From NCBI RefSeq assembly GCF_019578655.1, contig NC_063260.1, forward strand, positions 31,830,888 to 31,894,887: DNA of 64,000 nucleotides, read 5' to 3'. This DNA comes from Ricinus communis (taxonomy: Eukaryota > Streptophyta > Magnoliopsida > Malpighiales > Euphorbiaceae). Below the pieces are notes generated by a model. That model saw only the letters and a program-made list of their open reading frames with translations, had not been told where the DNA came from and ran no database searches. Numbering within the stretch: position 1 is the first letter of the stretch; each line of letters starts with the position of its first letter. The position numbers and the translations under genes were made by a program. Shown here one piece after another: positions 49,701-64,000 of this stretch.

Positions 49701-52700
49701 AAAGCAAGCAATTGTCATTGTGTTATTAACAAATAGAAAGATAAGGTGTAGACATTCAAATCCAATCGTACTTCCAATTTACTCACCCATTGAGGAACCC
49801 ATTCTGGTAAGATGAAGTACTCCGGCTTAAATAAAGGTCCAGGATCACATTGAAGCCAACCACTCGATAAATCCTGCATGGTCATAAATCTCTTACAATT
49901 ACCTAGTTCACCTTATCATGTACATCAATAGATAAATTTAGTAGAATATTCACCTTTCTTGGACATGTTAGCCACTGAAAACGGCCCATCATATTTGCCA
50001 GCTGCATGAACAAGCACAAATTTGGTTAACATTTGAAGAATCATCTTGTCAAGACTCTAGTCAAGGTGAAAGCAGTAGGCTTTTGAAGTAATTGAGATGG
50101 GCATGAACTTGTAGAAATCTTACAACAAACAAATTCTAACAAAAAAGAAAAAGGAACTAAAATTGACTCTTTTAAAATTAAAATACTTGATGGAATAAAA
50201 CCTTATTAAACATTAAATGTATTACCAAGAACGAAAACTGTAAAATAGAATGAGATTAATGTATTCAAAGAAAACTAATAATGCTCTTCATAATGAGCAT
50301 CTTAGGAATATCCAAATATAAAAAGTAAAAAACCTTATTTAAATCCAATAGACTCTTTATTTTTCACTTTTTAGTTTACTTTTATTTTCATAAGCATTAA
50401 TAGTTTTATTTTCTCTTTCACTTTATTTTAGCTTTTGCCAATAGAAAAAAGAGAATTAAAAAAATCAATTAATAGGATGTATAGGAGCTTGTAGTGCATT
50501 TATTAAATTAAAATAGAGAGTGAAATTTGGCTCTACACTATTTACTTCATATGTAAAGGATAAAGAGTCCATTGGAGTTTTATTTATGAGATGACTCTTT
50601 AAAATAAAGAATTTGACATATACATAAAGAGTACGTTGGAGATGCTCTAAAATAATTTCACAATCATTGCACACTCCTTCTATGGGGAATACAATTCTCA
50701 CCTAACTTCTTTTTTATGGTATCACTTGTGTAAAAAGTAACTTTCTTTATATTTAATAACTTCTAAATTCTATGTATTTGATAACTTTTTATATTTTAAA
50801 ATTTACCACCAATCATAAGTATTAAAATAACAAACACTGTTTCAAAAAAAAAAGTTACTAAGGGAAGATGATATATAGATGTTTAGCAATTTTCCTTTAA
50901 ATATTCTCTTTTATAACTAATAATTACAAAGATTTTTATTAATTATTGAACAATAGACCTATTAATTAGTAAGGAATGAAGGTTGTCCTTTGAAAATTAA
51001 TTAATTAATTGAATTATTGATTTAAAGATAAGATATAAGAGAGTCAACTGTACTAAAGAAATGGATAACTCGAGATCACATACTGATTATCATTAGCCTG
51101 AAGTAACCAGTGTCTACGACTTCTTCTATTCATAGTTAACTACACAATTGAGACACTAAGCAACAGGTTTCCTAGAGAGCACATAAAATAAGTAGATTAG
51201 TAGTTGGGAAAACTCTGCAGACAAGAAATATAGAATAATACACTGCTCACAATGACGCTATAATAGTCAAAACACACTGCTCATATTTTCTTTTTTCTTC
51301 TTTTCACCGGGACACTGCCATATTTTCAAATTTAGAAACATGTTAACTAAAACTTATTTTGCGGTGAAATAGTCGTTAAGAAACTTAAATTCATTACAGT
51401 TGACAGAAAAGGGAGCAGAAGTGGTGCTCACCACAAACGCAGATATCATAGTAGTGACAGAGGCTCCAATGAACCCCTCCCAAGTTTTCTTTGGTGATAA
51501 CTTAATCAAAGGGGTTCTTCCAAAGAAGAAACCACAGATATAAGCAAATATGTCATTGATGACAATTAGTGAGGCTGGAAGAAGAAACCTACATTGCAGA
51601 GATAAGAATAAACTCGAATATCAGGACTGATATTATAAAACTTGAGGTCTGTCAACATACAAATGCCAAAAAGAAGTTGAGTTACCAGAAAATCCCTTCA
51701 AAAATATTGGCCACAGTAAAAGAGGACTGTGTAAACACCACAATAAGAATCATATGTGTCCATGCATACTGGCCAAATTGATACTTGTACATCTTCTTCT
51801 TTAGTGTAAGAATGAACCACATAAAACCTGAGAAGAATTTACAAATGAAATGTAGCATAAAGACATTCTGAAGAACAAACTCATTGTAATAAGCAATAGG
51901 AACTCCTAAATAAAAAGGATGATCGCAAATTATATAGAGATAATGTATGTAACCAACCTGCAATATACAAGAAATAACACATAGCCATATGATACTTGAT
52001 GAGACTGTTCACAAGCTGGAACAAGAATTTGTCTGAAGTCACAGTATTGACTAGCCGCTGACTGAGAATTCGGCCATACACAAATAACATCGCAGTGAAA
52101 AAGAAATGCCTGACAAGAAAATAGAGAAATTTGTAAACTCAAATGAAACATGTTTAGAATAATGAAACATTAGATGCAAAAGCCTATTAGATTTCTATTG
52201 GAGTTTCTATTCTTCCTTTTTTTTTTTCCTGTTTTGGAAATTGAGTAGCTAAATGGGGATCAAGAGATTCCGGACCCCTTCTATATGTCCGCATGCACTG
52301 AATTAAAATAGTACAAAAGCAGACTTACTTTTCATATCAGCAACAACACAGATACTGCTTTAATTTATTTTTTCTTAAGAGTCCAAGCATACAAGCTTAA
52401 ATTTGTAATCAGATAAATTTGAGAAAATCTTAGAAATTTGTGGTGAAAATACTGCTTTAATTTATTTTTTCTTAAGAGTCCAAGCATACAAGCTTAAATT
52501 TGTAATCAGATAAATTTGAGAAAATCTTAGAAATTTGTGGTGAAAAATAAATATCTTGATCTTTGCAAGGGATACATGATTCTTTTTAGTTAAATAAAAG
52601 AGTCCATGCACTTGTTACTTTGTGAACATGGAAAATAAAGCCAAATTTATGATGTTTAACTACATCAGTCACTAGGAAAAAAGAATAAAAAGTTCAAATA

Positions 52701-53492
52701 GACTTTTTTTTTTCAAGCTGGGACACTCAATTGCACCAAAGTAAAATAAAATAAAATATGTAGTCAAAACAAAAGTTTATCCATTCAAGATGCTGTCATC
52801 ATCATTTTACAAATAAATCTATTAGTTGCCATTTGAATTAAAATAATATTCAGTTCTATGTAACTAAAAGAGTAGAAATAATCCAAAGCGACAAGATGAT
52901 GTACTATCCTTACCAATTCAAGAGTCTGAATCCTGGGAGATGCCTATCTTCATGCGCTTTCCTTAGCAGATTGAATAGCTCTTTGGCCATATATATTTGG
53001 ATGACAACCACCATTGCTGTGATATAGAGATGACCCATGTAGACTATCAAAGCAAAGCTCCCGATCATCCAAACAGTTGAGCAGGTACGTATCCACATGG
53101 ACTTGTATTTATTTTGATCATCAACCAGTAAATGGCCTCCGTTTTCTTTAGCAGCTTCTGGAACAACCTGACAACCGGACAAAACACAGAACTGAAATTT
53201 ACTTCCCAGCGCTTTTCTAAGGAAAGCATTTTGGCTTCTCATAGAGTAAAATTGCTCAAGTCTCCATGCATGTCAGAAAAATAACACAAGCGATAAGGAT
53301 TTCACTAACAGAGATTAGAAGCTAGAATACCCTTAAACAGAAGAATGGAATACCAAATGGAAATAAAACTCATTAGTACATGATAATGAACAAACAACAT
53401 ATTGAGATAGGGTAAGCAACCTCATTGGAGCGCTTCCGATGGCGAAGGCGAGAAGATGTTGAGGGGACAGTGGAGTTGTGATCCTTTTGCAT
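46760..53492 (-). CDS. CDS: Phosphatidate cytidylyltransferase (CDP-diacylglycerol synthase)
   Basis: ER enzyme making CDP-diacylglycerol from phosphatidate and CTP, precursor of phosphatidylinositol and phosphatidylglycerol. Eleven exons: 53492-53421, 53167-52914, 52109-51958, 51827-51686, 51588-51432, 50001-49954, 49873-49787, 48984-48856, 48745-48689, 47020-46937, 46849-46760, giving 423 residues. The PROSITE CDS signature is complete at about 338-364 ([20 protein letters not shown] then GITDRMD). Long hydrophobic segments alternate with loops such as [20 protein letters not shown]. It matches Arabidopsis CDS1/CDS2 in length and order. A strong minus-strand donor (CAG|GTAAGG at 54345/54344) and an acceptor near 53567 suggest a 5' UTR intron. 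Intron 5 (1.43 kb) and intron 9 (1.67 kb) are the longest in the coding part. Confidence 0.95.
52352..52545. repeat. Perfect 97-bp tandem duplication inside CDP-DAG synthase intron 2
   Basis: Copy 1 is 52352-52448 and copy 2 is 52449-52545; I see no mismatch between them. It lies wholly within the intron between exons 2 and 3. Perfect identity suggests a recent event, or an assembly artefact. Confidence 0.9.
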
Positions 53493-54480
53493 GGCTGTTC
53501 ACTTACTTTGACTTGATGAAGAATCTAGATAAAACTGCATGTATATGGGGCTCAGGGGTTGCTGCCTGACACATGAAATGATACAATGAGCCCTTATTAG
53601 TACTAGAGGTAGAAGGATAGGGACGACAAATACAGAAAGAAAAGCAGCAAATGATATGAAGTAAAGTTACATAATGAGAAAGACCAAGCATGGATTGTGT
53701 GAAATGCATATTAGTGAGGGAACTTAAATTTGCTGCAGAAGCATAATAGTGATGCAATTTTCAGCAGAAAGGCAAAATCAAAGAAAACCAAACATGCTGG
53801 TTACAACAAACCTAAATGATTTTCTAAAGTTACATCGTTTTGGGTTTTTAAAATGATGACAATTTATATTTGTGCCCATCATAGATAGGCAAAGGCCTAT
53901 CTAGAAGACTACTCCACTCGAGCAGCAGTGACAACTGAAAAGAAGGAAATAGATAAAAGAGAAAGCAGAAACTTGCAATTGGAGCAGGTTGAGTTCAACT
54001 ATTTCATTTTATTTTATTTTTTTTAGAAAAAGGAAGCATTGTAATCTGAAAACAAGAGCATAAGAAAAGTGAATTGTTGAAGAAAAACAGATTCGAACTT
54101 TAGAAGGCAGGTAATCAATAAGTTGTGAGCATCTAAATGGGGATTAATTTCACAAAGAAGTAAATTCAAAATTGAAGCAGAGAAGAGAAACCCCAATCGA
54201 CAGTGAAATCCAAATTCGAAAAAAAAAGTTTGCTGAAAATCAAAAAAGAAAGGAGCAAAAGATCCAATGTTTATACCATAAAAATAGGAAAGAAAACAAA
54301 GAAACATGAGAAATAGAAAGAGATTAAAAGCAAGGAAACCTTACCTGCTTTAGAAAATAAATATATAGAAGTAGAAGAAGCGGAGAGCAACTCTTTCTTC
54401 TTCTTTAATCTTTTTAACACATAACAGAACAGAAGAGAGAATAAGAATAATAGCAACCAGCAAGCTAAGCTAAAAGCATA
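53493..54480 (-). promoter_or_regulatory. Leader region of the CDP-DAG synthase gene with probable 5' UTR intron
   Basis: On the minus strand, a purine/pyrimidine-biased leader (about 54440-54345) ends in CAG|GTAAGG, a near-ideal donor. A matching acceptor (TGTCAG) is near 53568. If used, the intron would be about 780 bases. A TATATATTTA stretch lies within the putative leader, so the transcription start is uncertain. Confidence 0.45.
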
Positions 54481-54539
54481 CCAAAGCGACCCCTTATTTA
54501 TTTATTTCGTTAATATATATAATATTCAAAGGTACTTTA

Positions 54540-55620
54540 TAAAATAACTTTATTTTTAACACCATTAATTTTAATTTATTTAAGTCTTATTTTTTAAATT
54601 TTATAAATAAAAATCACTAATAACCTATTAAATCATTTATAATTTTATAATTATAAAAATAATTAATATTTTATAAAAAATAATAATATTTTTCATATTT
54701 TTATAAACTATGCTGATTTTTAAGTAAATGTGAAAAAAATTATAGAAAAATATTATTTTATAGAACTCAATAATTTATAAAAAATATTAATTATTTTATA
54801 ATTATAAAATATATTACTAAAATATAAAAATAATAATTTTTTATATTTGTTTATAAATTATATTAATTTTTTATAAACGTTATTAGTTGTAAAGAATAAA
54901 TAATATTATAAAAAATAATTAATTTTATAAAAAATAATTATGTTTCTAAAATTTAATAATTTATAAAAATATTAATAAATTTATGAAAAAATTAAATTTT
55001 TCGTAGCTCGCGAAATATATTACTTAATTATGAAAATAATAATAATTTTTATATTTTTTTATAAATTATATACTAATTATTTCTAAATATTACTAGTTGT
55101 GAGAAAATGAATGATATTATGAAAAATAAATATTTTATAAAATTTAATAATTTATAAAAATTGATAAAATTATGAAAATATTTTTTTATAATTACAAAAT
55201 ATTGATAAATTTTTTTTATTTTTTTTACGAATTATACTGATTTTTTATAAGTGTTACTAGTTATAAAAAATGAATGAATTTATAAAAAAATAATTTATAA
55301 AAAATAATTTATAAAATCTAATAATTTATGAAGAAATTATTAATTTTGCTAAAAATATTAATTTTTAATTATAAAATATATTGCTAAATTCACGAAAAAT
55401 AATAATTATTTTTATATTTTTTTATAAATTATATTAATTTTTATAAATAAAATTAGTTGTGAAAAAATGTGATATTATGAAAAAATGATAGTCTTTATGA
55501 AATTTAATAATTTATAAAAAAAATGAAAAATTTATAAAAAATATTAAATCTTTTCAGAATTGTGAGATTTATTTCTGAATTACAATTATATATATTCTAC
55601 AAATTAAACTAATTTTTTAT
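54540..55620. repeat. Degenerate AT-rich tandem array (~165-210-bp unit, about five copies)
   Basis: A recurring marker, '(t)tactagttgtgaaaaaatgaatgatatta'-like, appears near 54881, 55091, 55255 and 55451, with a weaker one near 54720. Between markers each unit carries 'aatttaataatttataaaaa' and 'tttttataaattatattaattttt'. Units are well diverged. G+C is extremely low throughout. Confidence 0.6.
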
Positions 55621-57278
55621 ATACTTTAAAAGTGTATGAAATTTTAAAATTATCTTATATTATTTTAATAAATTTTAATTTTATTTGATAATCTGTAATT
55701 ACAGATTACTAATTTATTTTTAGAAAAATTATCTAAATTATTATTATCTTATTGGTGTGGATGAAAATAAAATATTCCTATGTTCGAAAGTTATTCCTTT
55801 CATTTCTTTATTTATTTCATTAGTTTTCTTTTTTCTTAAAATTCGCCGATGTTGATATTTGTGGACGTGTCGATTTGACAAGCCTCGAAGATGAATAGGG
55901 CATCTTAAGCTACTCTTCCTCTTTTAGTGAGCTTGGAAATGGGCTTTGGGCTTCAAATTAGCAGCTAGTGGACAAGGCCTGAATCAATCTGGACCGGCTT
56001 TAACTCTGATTCAAATAGTGAAAAAAGGTTAGAATTCTAAATTAAAAATTATGAAAACCGTATTTTTAAAAAAAATTAAATTCATCAAATCTTTTAATTT
56101 ATTATTTTTATATTTTATAATATAATGAATATATATTTTATAAGAGTTAGGAGTTATGATTTAATTTAATTATTCTTTTAAATGCTAATTAAAGTTGAGT
56201 TTAACTAAATAATCAAACACTATCAAGAATATATATATCATTAATGTTCTTATAGGTGGATCAAATTCAAATATATACTTTTTTTAAAAGGTTAAATTGA
56301 TCTGAACCAACAGTCCAATATGATGTTAAACCTTAACTAACCTTACCTTTTAAAATTTTGAGGCGGTTTATGAATTGGATTGTTGATCAAAGGGCAGCTT
56401 AAGTTCAACCATTTTGGTTCTAGTTCGATTTCGACCAGATCCTTTACGCAGGTCTAGGTGGAAAGAGTTAGTTGTAGTAGGTTGGGTGGGTGAGGAAGGT
56501 AATTGAAGGGACAAGAATATAGGACAAAGAAGCTTGCTAGAAAGTAGAATCAAAGAAGCTTTATGAACATAAGACCATTTGGGAGTTCAATGAGATGTAA
56601 ATGTTATGCAATGATCAGAATAAGGGTTGAGAACTTTATGACACCTGAATATATGTTGACATTAGGGTTTTAGTTTAGTATAAACAAGAATCATACCCTC
56701 TGCAAGCAGTTTATGGGCATTATTGTGTTGCTATGAGAATTTCACTTATTACGGTTCCAATATTGTGTTTATTTTTGTTCAATGAATCTCCGTCTAAAGT
56801 GCGATTCTAATTGCAGTAGAAATAGATGCATGTTTATGTCTGTAGGTTGTGGGTACATGTCCCAAAAGGGCAGGGAGTAGCTGAGCCTGCTTTGCAGAAT
56901 TGGCTTGCTGTGGTTTTAAATTGTCGTTGCACACGCACAAATTGCGGGCCTATGGCTACTTAATAAATGATCAAGCTTCATAATGCATTCTAGAAAATCT
57001 GGCAATAAATTCCAATTCGAATTCGCCTTGCCTTTCCAACCTTCACAAAACTAGGGAATCGTCACTAATTAGCCAGAATTTCTAACCATCTAAACAGCTG
57101 AGGATCCAAAGGACGTAGTTTGTTTTACAAAGAAAGCTCCCATTGCCTTTCATGATTAGTAGATTATACTAAGCTTCTTACTTCAGCTACAAAAAGCGCA
57201 TCCCAAATATGAGAAACAAGATACAAGAAATGAGGTAAAAAGTAATTAAAAAAAAAAAAAAGCTTATTGGCAAGAAAA
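55621..57278. other. Gap between the AT-rich array and the coproporphyrinogen oxidase gene
   Basis: Two adjacent TGGGCT motifs lie at about 55937-55952, resembling tandem site II elements, but no gene start is obvious nearby. 56050-56340 is AT-rich. The region from 56400 to 57278 has ordinary composition and no coding support; its right end is the 3' side of the HEMF gene. Confidence 0.35.
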
Positions 57279-60090
<2,812 letters not shown>

Positions 60091-62138
60091 TTCCTTCGAA
60101 ACCAATTTCACTGCTTTCTTCTTCTTCTTCGACTGAAATTGAATTGGATTGGATTGGATTGAAGGATTTATATAGGTGAGGATATAGTGGGGTTTTTCTT
60201 AGGTATTCATAGTAGTAAAAACATGAAGCAGATAAGGCTATGTTTTCTCTTTCTTGCTCCCAGTTTTTGACTATCCCTTCCCTTACCTTCCTACCACTCC
60301 TATCCCTCCCTGTCGAGCCCACTGCATACCCTCCCACAGTTTAAGCAAAATCATTTTAGTCAAAATTAGTATTTTATTTACGGCTAATTGCAACAGAAAA
60401 AGAAAAGAAAATCCCCCGTTTAGCGTTTTCTGTAAGTTTTCTTTTACCCTCTCAAACATAAATTTTATGATTTTTGTAATTCAAAGTATTGGTTAAAGAA
60501 TATATAAAATATATAATATTAATTTTTAGAATTTAAATTTTTTTTATATAAATTTTTTATTTTGACATTTATAATTATCTTTAGAATAATAAATTTAAAT
60601 TTATATATATAATTTTATAATTTTATAAATTTTTATTAATTTATTAATTAATAAATTATATATGATTAAATACTGATTTTAATTATAAAAAATAATATAT
60701 TAATTATATTTTAATATAATTTATTTAATAAATAATTTTTTAATAAGATAATGATATTATGTCAGTTCACATCGATCTATTATGCGCCTCTACATCTAGC
60801 ATTTGACAGAGCTAGTTTAACGAAAATTCTAATAAAAATGAGTTTTTAGTATAAAATTATAAAATAAAAAAATAAAAGAATATACTTTTTAAATATCATA
60901 AAGTAACTGGTATAATACGAATAAACGGAAAAGGCAAATAATAATTACCTCTTTAAAAATTAAACATGCATATTTAAAAAAATTAAATTTTATATGTATG
61001 TATATATATAAAGAGAGAAAAAACTAGCAGTTGGACATCTACTTAAAGTATTTTTAATGTATTTTTAATATATGTCAAACTCTTTATTTTAAAGAGTTAC
61101 AGTATAACATAATACTCAAATATATTTTTTATTTTTTAAATATAAAATAAAAAGTTAATTCGATTCTTTATATATAGAGAACCAAACTTTATCATCTACT
61201 CTATATTTAATAAATATATTATAAATTTTTATACATTTAACTTAATTGATATTTATTATTTTTATTTTTTATTGATAAAAATAGAAAAGAGAATTAAAAA
61301 ATTAAACTTATTGTTGTAATAAAAATAAAATAAAGAATAAAATATTGAAAATTTATTGAATTTAAATAAATAAATAAATTTATTCGTTATATTTTAATTT
61401 TTTTAAAAATATTTATTAATTATAGAAATTATATTTTTTAAAATAAAAAATACCAGGAAAATGGAATTTCAAAAGAGTGGAAAACATAGCCAGTATGTTG
61501 AAGGGCCACGGGCATGAGAGTCAATTTTGGAGGTCCAAGTTCAGGATGCTCGGGTAACCTATATTTCGCCGATTTTATTGCTGTTGCAGCTATATAAGTG
61601 GTTTTGCAGCAAAAATTCTTTTTTTTCAGAATACACATATGGCAGAGTAACAAACATTAAGACATAGGATTAGGAGTAGCCAACAGAGCAACGAAACATC
61701 AAGCAGACAAACCATAAGAAGCACTCGAAAGCAAGCTGAGCTGTGAAACCAAAATTACAGTCCAACAAAGCTATCGGCGACTCTGCATTTGCTTTTCTTA
61801 AAACACGAGAGAATGTGACTGACCTAAAACATAACCCATCCCAAAGTTACAATCTGCACTGCTCTCCAATTCCTTTCAACAGAATCCAACTAATATTTAA
61901 TTTGGAAAATATCAGCAGCTCATATCATCAGTAGAGAGATTTGAGAGCTAAAAGAACTCTCAAACTAAACGTACGTAAGTAATGATTGGTTTTCTTGAAA
62001 TGCAATAGTAATAAGAATCGGTAACTTCATTATTCTGCCGATTAGCTGGGCATAAACAAGGTGCAACTCCTAAGTGTTTCCCAGATTAGGCTGTAAATTA
62101 AATTTGATTATAAAATAATTATAATAAAAAGATAATCT
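60091..62138. other. Upstream region of HEMF and 3' side of the aspartic protease gene
   Basis: 60091-60350 is the likely leader and promoter of HEMF. 60513-60757 is a copy of the AT-rich dispersed repeat also at 34300-34545. 60840-61440 is AT-rich without coding. 61440-62138 has ordinary composition with no supported gene. Confidence 0.4.
60513..60757. repeat. Dispersed AT-rich repeat copy
   Basis: Aligns end to end with 34300-34545: both begin 'attaatttttgaaattta' or 'attaatttttagaattta', contain 'tattttgaca', then 'attaaatactga...aattataaa', 'attaattatattttaata' and end in 'taataagataat'. I judge similarity to be high but did not compute it. Confidence 0.65.
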
Positions 62139-63681
62139 CTAATCATGCTTTGAGTTTGAGTTTGACATTATACAAGAGGAAGGACCAAAACCCAACTTTC
62201 CCCTTCCAAGATCATACTCCCATAAATGATTTTGCTGCATTACGTTACCCAATATAGAGCTGCCTGGAAAATCTGCCTTTATAATTCCAAGACACTTGAT
62301 CCCTTCTGCCACGTCAATGATATAGCTCTTTACTGGGGGCTTAAATATAGCCCCATCCGCAAAATGAATTAGAAGTCTTGGTACGGCGGCCCTGTCGAAT
62401 CCCTTATCTTCAAAGCAGAAGTTATTCAGCTCTGGCAGCTCAATTGGCACTACCTTTTTATGTTTATCAAAGATAGGCTTCAAAGCATCCACCACTTTGT
62501 CATATGCTTCTCCTGCTAGCATTGTCAAGGAGGTGCCTGAATCAACAATCATTCCACCAACACCCGTGACGTTCCATATATCCGATGAGATACTCAGCAT
62601 GCTACCTCCGACTGATATACCGGAGACATTCACAGGATAGAATGCATTTATATAACCAAGGAGCAGTTCTGTATGCTGCATTTTGGGCAACTTCATTTCT
62701 GGTATGTCTCCGAAACTGAGGAAGTTCTTATGGTTGCTTGAACTCAAGTGATCTACCAAGCAATATGAGAACTTGTTGCCGAATATTTCAGCCAATCTTA
62801 AAGCTAAAGAATGCTTTCTGTACCCCAAACCCATCACTCCATCCGGAAAACCATTAGTCTCGTTGAAGGACTCAGTGCACCCAATTAGAACATCGAATAG
62901 TCTTATCTTCTTATGATCGTTAAGTCCAACCGTGACCGTCTCGTTGGCAAAGACACCTATAGCCCTCGGACCATTTAAATATCTGTTGTACCATATATAT
63001 AGAAAGTTAATCGGACGTTACCAAGATTCAGGAGATCAAATTAAGAATACCTTACCTGTAATCAAAGAGGCAGGGTGCATTAGGATTAGGACATTCAGTC
63101 AAAGAGAAGTAATCTTGAAGTTCAATCTTGCAATCATCAGAAGAGCATGGAATCGTCCGAAAAGAAGAAGAATCGTTAGCACGAAAGACCCTTCCAGGGT
63201 GAGGATTAGGCTTGGGGCAACTTTTGCACCAGTATTCGCAATTCATCCAGGTGAGATCGCTGCCTGTATCTGTTACCAAAATAAACTTTTGCGGCCGGGG
63301 AGTCCCAATACGAATGGATACAAAATATTGACTCTGTCCAGAATCTGCGCCTGAATGTATCGGAATCTGGGCTGTGTGGCTTACCTCAAAGGCCTTTCTC
63401 CTTGTGCCGTGGCGAAGGGATGAAATCATTTGGCGCCTGGCATTGTCGCTCTGGAGCAGCTGCCTCGTGCCATCCAGCCGGCTCTTTGGCGGTCCAAGAA
63501 ATTTGCTCTGGGACTTTAGTTTTGGGGAGTGCATGTGGAACATCTCAAACCAAACCCCTGAATTATTATTGTTTTTCGAGTCATCATCAAATTCAAAAGT
63601 TGCATCAACTTGGAAAAAGAGCACGACCACATTATAGCAAGAGATGAACAGCAGCAGCAGCAGGAGGTTGGGGCCAGACAT
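62139..63681 (-). CDS. NANA: Pepsin-like aspartic protease, NANA-like (family A1)
   Basis: Two exons, 63681-63056 and 62982-62139, give 489 residues. There is an N-terminal hydrophobic segment (about 5-24, LLLLLLFISCYNVVVLFF). The two catalytic aspartates lie in VTDTGSDLTW (Asp138) and IVDSGTSLT (Asp356). The Cys-rich insert after the first site (CEYWCKSCPKP...CSSDDCKI) is typical of plant atypical/nucellin-like proteases. The sequence FSLTECPNPNAPCLFDYRYLNG and the end VMQQNHLWEYDLGRGKLGFGPSSC follow Arabidopsis NANA, a chloroplast protease affecting starch and sugar levels. The hydrophobic start could instead mean secretion, so location is open. An upstream in-frame ATG would add 35 basic residues and is less likely. 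Confidence 0.92.
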
Positions 63682-64000
63682 TTCGATGGCTAAACGACAC
63701 AGCCAAATGCGAATGCCCAATGATTTGATGATGAAGACAACCTCTTTTTTCTTTTGTTTTTCCCTTTTTTTAGAAAAGAAAAACAAGAAATATGCTACTT
63801 ATCAATCAAATGATTAATGATATGATTGACGTAAGGGCAACAGTGAATGTTGTAAGCTGCAAACGCGGGGATTCTCACATTTTAGTAATCTCTTTCTTTG
63901 CTATGAATTTTAATTTGAAGTTTACAAGGTCAACGCAAATCTTTGCTACTTGATAGCTTCTTCTACATTGTTTTTAGGAGACTCATTACAATTGTCGGTT
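63682..64000. other. Upstream region of the NANA-like gene, to window edge
   Basis: Likely 5' UTR and promoter on the minus strand. An A/T-rich run (63750-63790) lies just upstream. No gene seen before the window ends. Confidence 0.35.

Overview
The window is ordinary nuclear DNA of a flowering plant. Thirteen intron-bearing genes with plant-specific families were assembled exon by exon using GT/AG junctions and unbroken phase; the separating DNA is very AT-rich and holds decayed LTR retrotransposons. The proteins look like a eudicot, perhaps a rosid/Malpighiales species, but the species cannot be fixed from sequence alone. No prokaryotic, organellar, viral or CRISPR-like segment was seen, and no tRNA or rRNA gene was recognised.

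Layout. 1-982: remnant LTR. 1384-5604 (+): EHD1-type dynamin-like ATPase of endocytosis. 6570-7999 (+): peroxisomal short-chain dehydrogenase IBR1. 8894-12378 (-): two-TM membrane protein of unknown function (At1g16860-like). 13340-15640: retrotransposon graveyard (second LTR copy and a Ty1/copia reverse transcriptase fossil). 18253-21777 (+): HT1-type Raf-like kinase of guard-cell CO2 signalling. 23191-25418 (-): SOBER1/acyl-protein-thioesterase-like hydrolase. 26268-26811 (-): Mediator subunit MED11, divergent from 27089-28938 (+): mitochondrial pyruvate carrier subunit. 30203-33794 (-): uncharacterised protein ending in an EAR-type LxLxL motif. 33800-39550: gene-poor AT-rich block with tandem, dispersed and foldback repeats. 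39560-40652 (-): DUF506 protein. 43617-45017 (+): alkaline ceramidase. 46760-53492 (-): phosphatidate cytidylyltransferase (CDP-DAG synthase). 54540-55620: degenerate AT-rich tandem array. 57279-60090 (-): plastid coproporphyrinogen III oxidase. 62139-63681 (-): NANA-like aspartic protease.

The genes are independent transcription units serving different processes; there is no operon logic. The order SOBER1 - MPC - (unknown) - ceramidase - CDP-DAG synthase resembles, from memory, the Arabidopsis At4g22290-At4g22340 interval, so the centre of the window is probably a conserved syntenic block with HT1, MED11 and DUF506 interleaved. I found no convincing novel multi-gene system. The least explained items are the EAR-motif protein, the hydrophobic N-terminal extension of the SOBER1-like protein, the shared MED11/MPC promoter, and several repeat structures.
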